Assembly (NCBI RefSeq): GCF_013378055.1
Contig: NZ_CP051130.1
Coordinates: forward strand, 372,001 to 436,000
DNA: 64,000 nucleotides
Direction of reading: 5' to 3'
Source of the DNA: Parasphingopyxis sp. CP4
GTDB lineage: Bacteria > Pseudomonadota > Alphaproteobacteria > Sphingomonadales > Sphingomonadaceae
Each line of letters opens with the position of its first letter. Positions within the stretch are counted from its first letter, which is position 1. Below, in pieces: positions 8,024 to 14,887 of the stretch. Made by a program: the position numbers and the translations under genes. Below the pieces are notes generated by a model. The model saw only the letters and a list, made by a program, of their open reading frames with translations. It ran no database searches and had not been told where the DNA came from.

Positions 8024-8437
8024 TCATCTCACTTCGGTGAATCTGCCGAACCGTAGATCTACGCAAATCGCATTTCCAAGATAGCATCCTGCGTCAAACA
8101 CCATTCGAATGGTCACCCCAGCTGTGCCATCTGAGTCGGCAAAACGTCCAGGTGACGTAAACACCACAAATGGGGTCTGTTCGCTGTCGAGGGGCAAGCA
8201 GCGCTCTAGGCAGAACGGGAATGATTCCGAAAACCCGTTATCAAACGGAAAAATCTCCGTCGTAACTATTGCGCCATCATTGCTGTGGGGGTCTTCGATC
8301 ACCTGATCGATTGTTATCTCATCTACGGCTTGAGTGCTGGCAACTCGATAGTCCACGTCGTTCGCTGCACAGGATTGCGACAGACCTGTAGCGGCGATGA
8401 TGCTCCCAATTCGATATGCTGACACCCGTTCTCTCAC
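8024..8437 (-). CDS. Hypothetical protein with possible N-terminal export signal
   Basis: A 137-residue protein. The N-terminus is basic (MRERVSAYR), then a short apolar run (IGSIIAATGL) and LSQSC, so it could be a weak secretion or lipoprotein signal, although LSQS-C departs from the lipobox at -3. The mature part is acidic and contains three further cysteines (PFCLERC, DAGC, NAIC) that could form disulfides, in keeping with export. No family is recognised. It is the only gene between copies 5 and 6 and opposes its neighbours. Confidence 0.5.
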   Translation of the reverse strand: MRERVSAYRIGSIIAATGLSQSCAANDVDYRVASTQAVDEITIDQVIEDPHSNDGAIVTTEIFPFDNGFSESFPFCLERCLPLDSEQTPFVVFTSPGRFADSDGTAGVTIRMVFDAGCYLGNAICVDLRFGRFTEVR

Positions 8438-8466
8438 GAATGCGAGAATAGGCGACCGGTGCGACG

Positions 8467-8494
8467 GTCTGCAACCGGTGGATAGCGGACAATT
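8467..8494 (+). repeat. Palindromic repeat, copy 6 (degenerate)
   Basis: GTCTGC-AACCGGTGGATA-GCGGAC followed by AATT. The stem has one G-T change and the loop keeps AA..GGTGG; orientation is as in the other copies. Confidence 0.7.
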
Positions 8495-8527
8495 GTGTTG
8501 ATTATTGAAGCCATTTACACTGACGTA

Positions 8528-8923
8528 ATGTGGCGATTTTTATCGATCCTCATTTTGTCTGCTGCCCTGGGTAGTTTGATCTCAACCTTCATTATGTCGT
8601 TTCTCATTGCCGGATTTGTGGAAGCAGTTTCATCTCCAATCCGAGCTTTCTTAGGAGTTTCGGTATTCACGATGGTTTTCACAATTCCTGGTACATTGAT
8701 GCTGTTTGGTTTTCGGACAGAACTTGACGAACGGGGAGTGGCAATTCCGGCAACCAATGTGCTGTTGCTGGTATTTGGAACGTTCGCCGGCGGTTTGATG
8801 TTGCTGCTGCTATTCCAGGGCGCGATGCCAATTCGGTTTGGGGCGCTCTACGGATTTGTAACAACCGCGGTGTTCATCACGTTAAAATCAAGGATCGGGG
8901 ACCGATTGTTTGTCAAACAATAG
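8528..8923 (+). CDS. Membrane protein, unknown function
   Basis: A 131-residue protein from the ATG at 8528 (MWRFLSILILSAALGSLIST); a GTG at 8495, inside the edge of repeat copy 6, is a less likely start. Four hydrophobic helices are visible, with a polar segment FRTELDERGVAIPATN between the second and third. No family is recognised. Its stop lies one base before repeat copy 7. Confidence 0.55.
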   Translation: MWRFLSILILSAALGSLISTFIMSFLIAGFVEAVSSPIRAFLGVSVFTMVFTIPGTLMLFGFRTELDERGVAIPATNVLLLVFGTFAGGLMLLLLFQGAMPIRFGALYGFVTTAVFITLKSRIGDRLFVKQ

Positions 8924-8924
8924 G

Positions 8925-8955
8925 ATGTCCGCGATGGGTGGGAAGCGGACAAAAT
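8925..8955 (+). repeat. Palindromic repeat, copy 7
   Basis: ATGTCCGC-GATGGGTGGGAA-GCGGACAAAA: full GC stem, loop differing by two bases from consensus. It immediately follows the stop of the gene on its left. Confidence 0.85.
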
Positions 8956-8958
8956 TGT

Positions 8959-9237
8959 TCAATCATACTTTGCATCAGCATCACCGGCTGAAATGGCGTT
9001 CAGTTCGGGAGGGCCACCACCGTGCATCTCGCTGTGCGGAAAGGTTAGCTCCCAGAAACGACCGTCATTGGGATCTTGATACAGAATGTCCCATCCAGAA
9101 GTGGATCGACGACGCTCGATCAAGTGATCGCTGATGAGAGACCTAATCCTCTTGCAAGTCTCATCCTCGACAGTTCGATCGCTCGAAGAGTCCCATCGTC
9201 CGGATATGTTCGTCTCGTTGCGCGAAATCTGATCCAT
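8959..9237 (-). CDS. Imm27-type immunity protein (orphan)
   Basis: A 92-residue acidic, soluble protein. It shows the layout I know from the Imm27 family of polymorphic-toxin immunity proteins: an N-terminal ISGRW, then DETCKRIRSLISDHL, then SGWDILYQDPNDGRFWELTFPHSEMHGGGPPELN. The W-E-L-T-[YF]-P-x-S-E-x-H-G-G-G-P-P block is the hallmark. Such proteins neutralise toxin domains delivered by contact-dependent or type VI-like systems. No toxin, Rhs, VgrG, CdiA or secretion gene is nearby, so this looks like an orphan immunity gene. The assignment is from memory of the family. Confidence 0.72.
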   Translation of the reverse strand: MDQISRNETNISGRWDSSSDRTVEDETCKRIRSLISDHLIERRRSTSGWDILYQDPNDGRFWELTFPHSEMHGGGPPELNAISAGDADAKYD

Positions 9238-9261
9238 CCGGAACCAGTATTTGTTTTCAAT

Positions 9262-9290
9262 GGTGTCTGCAAAGGGTGGTTAGCGGAATT
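9262..9290 (+). repeat. Palindromic repeat, copy 8 (degenerate)
   Basis: GTCTGC-AAAGGGTGGTTA-GCGGAATT: the right arm has lost its last base pairing and the left arm has one change. It overlaps the 3' end of the zinc-ribbon gene (stop at 9280). Confidence 0.65.
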
Positions 9291-9687
9291 GCTTTGCAAT
9301 GCGCATCGGATGGTCCGGGTTTCGGCGAATGAACGCATCAATCTCGCGTAGTTCGTCGGGGTATTTTTCGCCGCCTGGATAGCTCCGATAACTCCAGAAT
9401 CTGAATCCCGCGTTCCAGAGTTTGCGGACCGCTGTCCACTTGTCGACTTCTCGTTTCTTGGGCGCACTAAAACTCCGTCCCATCATCGCCAACGGTCTTT
9501 GGCATTCCGGGCAAACATGCTCACGCTCCTCGCTGCGCTTCCAAGACTTGCGGCATTGAAAACATGCATGGGAGGTCAAGTAGTCTGGGCCTCTGTGCAG
9601 CCGCGGTTCCGGGGGCGGAGTGATCACTCGATTGCCGATCTTGCGCCGTAGCTCCATCCGTTCCTGTTTGCCGATTTTTTTAGACAT
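9280..9687 (-). CDS. Zinc-ribbon protein, unknown function
   Basis: A 135-residue basic protein with a four-cysteine zinc ribbon in the middle: HACFQCRKSWKR, then HVCPECQRPLAMMGRSF. A conserved-looking C-terminal half follows (KWTAVRKLWNAGFRFWSYRS, then ELREIDAFIRRNPDHPM). I recall this ribbon plus GFRF arrangement as a widespread uncharacterised family. Zn binding is a firm inference from the CxxC pairs; nucleic acid binding is only possible. No SD is seen before the ATG. It is the single gene between copies 8 and 9. Confidence 0.7.
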   Translation of the reverse strand: MSKKIGKQERMELRRKIGNRVITPPPEPRLHRGPDYLTSHACFQCRKSWKRSEEREHVCPECQRPLAMMGRSFSAPKKREVDKWTAVRKLWNAGFRFWSYRSYPGGEKYPDELREIDAFIRRNPDHPMRIAKQFR

Positions 9688-9711
9688 GGAGGAATATTGG
9701 CCTACAATCTT

Positions 9712-9740
9712 AGCGTCCGCAATGGGTGGAAGGCAGACTC
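9712..9740 (+). repeat. Palindromic repeat, copy 9
   Basis: AGCGTCCGC-AATGGGTGGAAG-GCAGACTC: consensus loop, right arm with one change. It lies 25 bases upstream of the zinc-ribbon start. Confidence 0.8.
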
Positions 9741-9901
9741 ATTTGCTGATCCTTCTCAGTCAAAACTCCAGGCAATATCCGCCGGCATAGGGTTGTATCG
9801 ATCATGGCTGTGGCAGACATATCTGATCGCTGTACTTTCCAGCTACCAATTCGCTATGGGCCCTAGGTGGTGTCTGCCATGATTTACGATAGTCTAGCGA
9901 T

Positions 9902-10321
9902 ATGAACTATCTGAAGCGCATTTTGATGGCTCCGAGAATGGCTTACCATTTCACAAAAGCTGGTATGCTGATGGATCGAGGGAACTACTCGAGATGCATC
10001 GACCAGATGAGCCGAGCCTTTTCGCTCATCGACGATCAAGAGGCACGGAAACCCAAATATTTTCAGTTTGATATACGAATGGCCCAGGGGGCCTTAGGAG
10101 ATCGGAATCATCAACTGGCGACATTGCATATTCAAAGGGCTTTACGAAAGATCGATGAAAGTCGAAGACTAAATCAAGATGAGAAGATCTACATCGCCAA
10201 ATTTTGCGATGTGCTGCTTGCGGCTGCAAACTCAGAAACCCGATCTGGAAGCGAAGCAAAACGACTGAACGTCATTAATGTTAGGCGGCATTTGAAGGTA
10301 GAGTATCCTTTAAATCTATAG
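9902..10321 (+). CDS. Hypothetical helical (TPR-like) protein
   Basis: A 139-residue, probably all-helical soluble protein. Segments such as AGMLMDRGNYSRCIDQMSRAFSL and QALGDRNHQLATLHIQRALRKI-like stretches have the small/large residue spacing of tetratricopeptide helices, but are too few for a firm call. No family is recognised. An upstream stretch of 160 bases carries no gene. It is the last gene of the array, before repeat copy 10. Confidence 0.55.
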   Translation: MNYLKRILMAPRMAYHFTKAGMLMDRGNYSRCIDQMSRAFSLIDDQEARKPKYFQFDIRMAQGALGDRNHQLATLHIQRALRKIDESRRLNQDEKIYIAKFCDVLLAAANSETRSGSEAKRLNVINVRRHLKVEYPLNL

Positions 10322-10339
10322 CGAAGCTCGAAGCTACAG

Positions 10340-10369
10340 AATGTCCGCAATGGGCGCAAAGCGGACATT
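10340..10369 (+). repeat. Palindromic repeat, copy 10
   Basis: AATGTCCGC-AATGGGCGCAAA-GCGGACATT: a perfect 9-bp inverted repeat around the loop, which has two changes. It is the right-hand end of the array, 204 bases before the tRNA gene. Confidence 0.9.
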
Positions 10370-10526
10370 CGATTTTAGTCCGACACATATCAGTCAGTCT
10401 AACCGGGACCCTTAACGGCATACACCCAAGCTGCGGTGTTTGCGCCCGGGATATTCTCAGGCCCCCCTTGGGACTCCAAAATCCGTGCATCTCCGCCGCT
10501 AACCGCTCCGTTCGGCGAAACGCCTA

Positions 10527-10554
10527 TTGACGCCTTCGCGAAATTCCCTAAAAG
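10527..10554 (+). promoter_or_regulatory. Possible promoter of tRNA-Val
   Basis: TTGACG at 10527-10532 and CTAAAA at 10548-10553 are separated by 15 bases and lie about 20 bases upstream of the tRNA. The -35 is good and the -10 weak; this is a guess from position and sequence only. Confidence 0.35.
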
Positions 10555-10573
10555 CCCAGCGTTCCGCAAGGAA

Positions 10574-10649
10574 GGGCGCTTAGCTCAGTTGGTAGAGCAT
10601 CTCGTTTACACCGAGAGGGTCGGCAGTTCGAGCCTGTCAGCGCCCACCA
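10574..10649 (+). tRNA. tRNA-Val (anticodon TAC)
   Basis: The 76 bases fold as a cloverleaf: acceptor arms GGGCGCT / AGCGCCC, D-arm GCTC..GAGC, anticodon stem TCTCG / CGAGA with loop TTTACAC (anticodon TAC, reads GUA), T-arm GGCAG-TTCGAGC-CTGTC, and an encoded CCA end. The 277 bases between it and the LOV gene hold no supported gene. The repeat-delimited array ends 204 bases upstream. Confidence 0.97.
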
Positions 10650-10926
10650 TTCCTAGACAGTTCTGATCGTTTCACGCCGCGCGCGCACGTACGGCGTTGG
10701 CCGCGCTTTGGTGCGGCTTGTCTCAGCGCATCCGGGAAAAAATGTTGCGGCGTGGGAGGGAGGTGTCCGGTCAAGGGGAGCCGAGGGATGGGAGATGGCT
10801 GTATCAACCAAAGGACCTGCAACGCCGCAACACCATTGTTATGCCCGTTCGGTGCCGCTCATCCTACATGTCCTTTGGACCATGTCGCGCGGTGAGCTCC
10901 TGGTCGCTCAGCACGGACTGAATTGC

Positions 10927-11562
10927 CTATAGACCCGCCTCGACAGCGGTGCGGATCATGTCGGCTGCGGTCGGCGCTTCGAGCCGTTCCATCAGCAAGG
11001 CCCGGTGCATCTTTACCGTCCGCTCGGTCACGCCAAGCTCGTGCGCAATCTGTTTGTTCAGCAAACCCTCCGCGGCGAATGTGAGGACCTGGCGCTGGCG
11101 CTCGGACAGGTTCTTGACCGCATCAACGGCGGCTATACGGCGCGCGGTCGATATGCTGCCGGCTTCATCTGGAATCTCGACCTGCGACCCCAGGAAATAG
11201 TCGAGCTCATCCGCCTGGTTGTAGATCGGCGCGACGAGCACGGCGTTGCGGAAGGGTGTGCCGTCGCGTTTATAGTTGAGGATCTCGACCAGTACGGAGG
11301 TCTTTTCGCGGACACCGCGGCGGATTTCCTCGGTCAGCCAGGGTTCGGTGCCCGGGCCGGATAGGAAACGGCAGTTGCGGCCGATGATTTCCTCCCGCGG
11401 ATAGCCGGTCAGCTCGCTGAATTTGTCATTCGACGCAACGATAGGATTGTCGGGGAGACGCGGATTGCTGATCACCGACGCCACTGGGCTGTTGGCGATC
11501 ATCTGCATCAGCTCTGCGTTCGGCTCATCCGGAACGGGAAGGGGATTCCCTGTATTCGTCAC
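10927..11562 (-). CDS. LOV-HTH blue-light-responsive transcription factor (EL222-like)
   Basis: The protein has 211 residues from a GTG at 11562 that follows a GGAGG SD. Residues ~17-120 are a LOV-type PAS domain with the flavin-binding motif GRNCRFL (photo-adduct cysteine C64). Also present are [14 protein letters not shown] and LVAPIYN, followed by FLGSQVE. Residues ~148-211 are a LuxR-type HTH ([30 protein letters not shown]). Order, length and many segments agree with EL222 of Erythrobacter litoralis, in which blue light forms a Cys-FMN adduct, releases the HTH and allows dimerisation and DNA binding. Targets are not identifiable here. Confidence 0.93.
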   Translation of the reverse strand: MTNTGNPLPVPDEPNAELMQMIANSPVASVISNPRLPDNPIVASNDKFSELTGYPREEIIGRNCRFLSGPGTEPWLTEEIRRGVREKTSVLVEILNYKRDGTPFRNAVLVAPIYNQADELDYFLGSQVEIPDEAGSISTARRIAAVDAVKNLSERQRQVLTFAAEGLLNKQIAHELGVTERTVKMHRALLMERLEAPTAADMIRTAVEAGL

Positions 11563-11646
11563 GCATACCTCCACGAGCGACTATAGATTGCAGGCAAGAG
11601 ACGCGGCAAGGCTCGCTTGCGAATATTCGCGCGGGCCGCAGATCGC

Positions 11647-12210
11647 CTAAAGCGCGCGGACGAGGCGCGTGGCGACACCAATCCAGCTGGGATCCTTGAT
11701 CACCTGCTGGCGTCCACCAGCGCCATGGGGGAGCAGCTGCAGGCGCTCGCCCTCTCTCCCGATCAGGCGGCCGAACAGGAAGCGACCGGCCGGGCGCGGG
11801 ACAAGCACATCCCGGTTCAACGCAGTCGCGAAGGCATCCGGATCCAACCGTTCGCACCAGATTTCGTCACCGGCCCGATAGTCGCCAATGCCGCCATCGA
11901 CCTGGATCGCCACCATCCCAGGCGAGGGGCGAGGGGGCGTGAAACGCGTCGCGTGGCGCGGCGCCTCGGCGCCATTGCCGTCGAGCACCGCCGCGACGGT
12001 CAGATCCGTCTGCTCCGGCAATGTGACCAGATCTGCCGCCTCAACGCCCAGCGCATCGGCAATGCGATTCAGCCAGGCCACCGAAACGGTCCGCATGCCG
12101 GTCTCCAACCGACCGATCGTTTGTGCGGTGGTGGGCGGATCGCAGCGGTCAGCCACTTCCTGCAGCGTCAGGCGCTTGGCTTTGCGGATTTCGCGGATTG
12201 TCGTGATCAT
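11647..12210 (-). CDS. XRE-family regulator with C-terminal S24-like domain
   Basis: A 187-residue protein. Residues 1-62 are a Cro/CI-type HTH (IREIRKAKRLTLQEVADRC, TIGRLETGMRTVSVAWLNRIADAL). The C-terminal part (MVAIQVDGGIGDYRAGDEIWCERLD, then NRDVLV, FGRLIG) has the look of a peptidase S24/LexA-type fold, but the catalytic Ser-Lys pair is not evident. It may therefore serve only for dimerisation or ligand binding. It is transcribed divergently from the DUF6456 gene across a short region holding a palindrome at 12229-12241, which it may bind. Confidence 0.8.
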   Translation of the reverse strand: MITTIREIRKAKRLTLQEVADRCDPPTTAQTIGRLETGMRTVSVAWLNRIADALGVEAADLVTLPEQTDLTVAAVLDGNGAEAPRHATRFTPPRPSPGMVAIQVDGGIGDYRAGDEIWCERLDPDAFATALNRDVLVPRPAGRFLFGRLIGREGERLQLLPHGAGGRQQVIKDPSWIGVATRLVRAL

Positions 12211-12228
12211 ATTGGCCTATCCTCGACG

Positions 12229-12241
12229 AACCAAATTGGTT
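12229..12241. promoter_or_regulatory. Candidate operator of the XRE regulator
   Basis: AACCAA-A-TTGGTT is a perfect 6+6 inverted repeat around one central base. It lies 19 bases from the XRE start codon and 75 bases before the DUF6456 ATG. Autoregulation by the divergently transcribed XRE protein is the natural reading, not shown. Confidence 0.5.
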
Positions 12242-12315
12242 TTTATCTGTCCTACACTATTGCCGAAATGGCAAGGTCGATTCGCAGGGATTGGAAGGCA
12301 GTCAGGAGAGCTGGA

Positions 12316-12855
12316 ATGGCGGGGAAAAGTCTATCGCGGGGGGCGGACCCAAGAGTGCTTGTCGAGCGGCCGTTACCCCAAGATGGACGATTGCGGGTCC
12401 ATGATAGCGCGCCCAGCCATCCGGCTCGCAAGGCGCGGTTGGCCCGTTCGGTAACCGTCAACCTCGCGGAATCGCCGCTCAGCTGGCTGCATGCGCGCGG
12501 CCATATCACCGCGCGCCACTTTGACGCGGGGGAAGCGCTACGGCGGGACTATGAGCTCTCCCAGCTCGCGCCGCGCACCACGATGCAATGGGATGCACCG
12601 CCGACCAGCAAGATCGCGCGCGCCGCGCCGGCTGTGCTCAGTCCGAGCGAGGCTCAGTTGGCCGCGAAGCGAAGATTTGATGATGCAATGCAGGTGCTGG
12701 GCTCCGGACTGGATGATATTGCCTGGCGGGTTCTATGTGCGGGCGAAGGCCTTAAGGGCGCGGAGAAGGAGATGGGCTGGCCTAGCCGCTCGGGAAAAGT
12801 GGTTCTCGTCCTCGCTCTGGATCGACTGGCCAGCCATTATCGCCTGCCGGATTAG
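12316..12855 (+). CDS. DUF6456 domain protein
   Basis: The protein has 179 residues from the ATG at 12316 (AGGAGAG SD); an upstream in-frame ATG at 12268 is possible. The domain covers about residues 45-179: NLAESPLSWLHARGHI, FDAGEALRRDYELSQLAPRTTMQWD, then LSPSEAQLAAKRRFDDAMQVLG, LDDIAWRVLCAGEGLKGAEKEMGWP and a final LVLALDRLASHYRL. This matches the alphaproteobacterial DUF6456 family, which looks phage-derived (terminase- or replication-linked helices), but its function is unknown. Pairing with an XRE/S24-like regulator also resembles a prophage remnant. Confidence 0.72.
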   Translation: MAGKSLSRGADPRVLVERPLPQDGRLRVHDSAPSHPARKARLARSVTVNLAESPLSWLHARGHITARHFDAGEALRRDYELSQLAPRTTMQWDAPPTSKIARAAPAVLSPSEAQLAAKRRFDDAMQVLGSGLDDIAWRVLCAGEGLKGAEKEMGWPSRSGKVVLVLALDRLASHYRLPD

Positions 12856-12958
12856 CGCATCGTTTTTTCGCAACGCTGGTGCGTTTTTACATGGGTTGCG
12901 ATGGGGCATCGCTGTGCTAGCACCTTCTGATCCCCTCTCTCTGAATCTGGAGTTTTCG

Positions 12959-13597
12959 ATGATTATCTATGGCGTCTCTCTTTCTCCCTTTGTCCGCAAG
13001 GCCATGGCATTTCTCCACGAAAAGGGCATCGACTTTGATCACCAGCTCGTGATGCCCGGCGCCGATGATCCGGAGTTTCGGGAGAGTTCGCCCTTTGGGA
13101 AAGTACCCGGTTTCCGGGATGGCGATTTCACATTGTCGGATTCCTCCGCGATCGCTCATTATGTGGAAAGCAAGTTCCCCGATCCGGCACTGATCCCGGC
13201 CGATCCCGAAGCGCGAGGCAAGACGATCTGGTTCGATGAGTTTGGCGATACGATGCTCGTTCCAGCCGGTGGCGCGATCTTTTTCAATCGCGTGGTTGCA
13301 ACGATGATGGGGCAGGAAGGGGACGAGGCTGCGGCTGTCACGGCCGAGCAGGAAACCCTGCCGCCGCTGTTGGCCTATCTCGAAGGACTGCTCGCCGATG
13401 AGCCAGACTATCTGGTCGGCGATAGCATCACGCTGGCCGATATTGCCGTGGCTGCGCCATTCAAGAATCTGGAATATGGCAAGGCGGCAATCGATTGGGA
13501 TGCTTACCCGAAAACCCGGGCCTATACGGATCGCATATTGGGGCGTGACAGCTTCGCCAAAATTCTCGCCATGGATGCGGCCATGATGGGCGGCTAG
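12959..13597 (+). CDS. Glutathione S-transferase family protein
   Basis: A 212-residue cytosolic protein. The N-terminal thioredoxin-like domain (MIIYGVSLSPFVRKAMAFLHEKGI, then FGKVPGF and DSSAIAHYVESKF) carries the S-P-F-V motif at the usual active-site position and the cis-Pro in KVPG. The C-terminal helical domain ends with YLVGDSITLADIAVAAPF, the N-capping box of GSTs. Substrate unknown. It is preceded by a CTGGAG SD and lies between the DUF6456 gene and the FAH-fold gene. Confidence 0.88.
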   Translation: MIIYGVSLSPFVRKAMAFLHEKGIDFDHQLVMPGADDPEFRESSPFGKVPGFRDGDFTLSDSSAIAHYVESKFPDPALIPADPEARGKTIWFDEFGDTMLVPAGGAIFFNRVVATMMGQEGDEAAAVTAEQETLPPLLAYLEGLLADEPDYLVGDSITLADIAVAAPFKNLEYGKAAIDWDAYPKTRAYTDRILGRDSFAKILAMDAAMMGG

Positions 13598-13679
13598 TTG
13601 CGCCGGCCAGTGATTTCCTCAAAAGCTGTGTTTGACTGTGCGGCCATTGCGGCCTGCACATAGAGCAAGCTGGGGTGGA

Positions 13680-14876
13680 ATGATGGTGCGTAAATTGGCA
13701 ATCGGGATTGTGGCGATTCTCGCAATTGGCGGTATTCTCGCGCTCGGCCTTTGGGCGACGTCACCAGACCCACAGGGCAATCCGGCATCGTTCGAAGATG
13801 GAGACCTCGTGCCATCCATCCGTCCGCTCGATGAGGCTGTCACCCTGGCCCAGATCGAGCGGCCGGGCGGCAATATCGCAACACTGATCGTGCTGGATTT
13901 CGATGCGACCGAAGCGTCGGTGATCGACCTGCAGGCGTTGGGTGCCGACGCAGCCGATAGCCCGTTTGAGGCACTCGCCAGTATCGATGCATCGACGCTG
14001 ACAGAGCAGGTGGCAGCGATTACCACGCGCGAAACCGTTGCGATTGCGGACCTTCTACCCGCAGCAGGAGGAGGCGATCGCCACATCGCAACGGGCACCA
14101 ATTTCCCCGAACATGCCGAAGAAGCATCAAGCGACAAGGTGTTCAACTTCCCGAAATTCGGCTTGGCGACGCCGGCGCGGACAACCGTCACGGCCCGTCC
14201 AGACATGCTACTCGATTATGAGATTGAGATGTGCATGATCTTCGATCGTCCCATTCGCTCCGTCGAAGATTTCGACGCAGCAGAGAAGGGCTTTTTCCTG
14301 TGCGGTGACTTTACGGATCGCGCGACGCTGGTGCGCCTGGTTGATCCCGACAATCTCGATTCCGGTCATGGTTTTAGCGATGCAAAGAGTGGGCCGGATT
14401 TCTATCCGTCAGGGCCCTTCCTCGTCATTCCGCGCGACTGGCAGAGCTTCATTACCGAGGAACGGATGACGACCGCGGTGAATGATGACCCGCGGCAGGA
14501 CGCCCGTGGCGGGGAGATGACGCTCGATTTCCGCGAGCTCACGGCGCAGGCGTTGGATGACATGGATCAGGCCCGGTTTCTCTATCAGGATTCCTATCAC
14601 CGGCTATCACCGGTGCCCTATATCGCGACCGGCATGACGCTGATGTCTGGAACATCAGAAGGGGTGATCTTCACACCACCAACGCGCGGCGACATCATCG
14701 AGGGCGCTGTCTGGCATTTATTCTCAGGCAGAATTTTCTCAGGCGAAACCGTGACGTCCTCAGTGATCGAGGTGTTTCTCGCCAATGAAGTCGAGTCTGG
14801 TCAGTTTCTGCAGGCGGGCGATACCGTCCATTATCGATCACGCTCGATGGGCGATATCGTCATCGAAGTGGAGTAG
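13680..14876 (+). CDS. Membrane-anchored fumarylacetoacetate hydrolase-fold protein
   Basis: The protein has 398 residues from the ATG at 13680 after a GGGGTGGA SD. An N-terminal hydrophobic helix (about residues 4-28) is followed by a long domain with FAH-superfamily features: FGLATPARTTVTARPDMLLDYEIEMC, GFFLCGDFTDRATLVRL, FYPSGPFLVIPRDW and, near the end, LQAGDTVHYRSRSMGDIVIEVE. FAH-fold enzymes act on beta-keto acids and related compounds with a divalent metal. A membrane or periplasmic anchor is unusual for the family. The physiological substrate is unknown. The gene converges on the YqaA-type gene. Confidence 0.72.
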   Translation: MMVRKLAIGIVAILAIGGILALGLWATSPDPQGNPASFEDGDLVPSIRPLDEAVTLAQIERPGGNIATLIVLDFDATEASVIDLQALGADAADSPFEALASIDASTLTEQVAAITTRETVAIADLLPAAGGGDRHIATGTNFPEHAEEASSDKVFNFPKFGLATPARTTVTARPDMLLDYEIEMCMIFDRPIRSVEDFDAAEKGFFLCGDFTDRATLVRLVDPDNLDSGHGFSDAKSGPDFYPSGPFLVIPRDWQSFITEERMTTAVNDDPRQDARGGEMTLDFRELTAQALDDMDQARFLYQDSYHRLSPVPYIATGMTLMSGTSEGVIFTPPTRGDIIEGAVWHLFSGRIFSGETVTSSVIEVFLANEVESGQFLQAGDTVHYRSRSMGDIVIEVE

Positions 14877-14887
14877 AAGATCGACCG

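Noticed and set aside
9801-9881. Inverted TGGCAGACA / TGTCTGCCA pair upstream of the TPR-like gene
   Set aside because: A 9-base match 60 bases apart is weak; no promoter elements line up with it, so it is not listed as a site.
5937-10369. Chromosomal integron with attC sites
   Set aside because: No integrase gene, no conserved GTTRRRY / RYYYAAC cores at the repeats, genes on both strands; only the spacing and one-gene-per-unit layout are shared.
10708-10932. 74-codon plus-strand ORF between tRNA-Val and the LOV gene
   Set aside because: No SD, no family features, and it runs into the 3' end of the LOV-HTH gene on the other strand.
11617-12315. N-terminal extension of the DUF6456 gene through the XRE gene
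   Set aside because: The frame is open but is antisense to the XRE regulator; the ATG at 12316 with AGGAGAG SD is a sound start.
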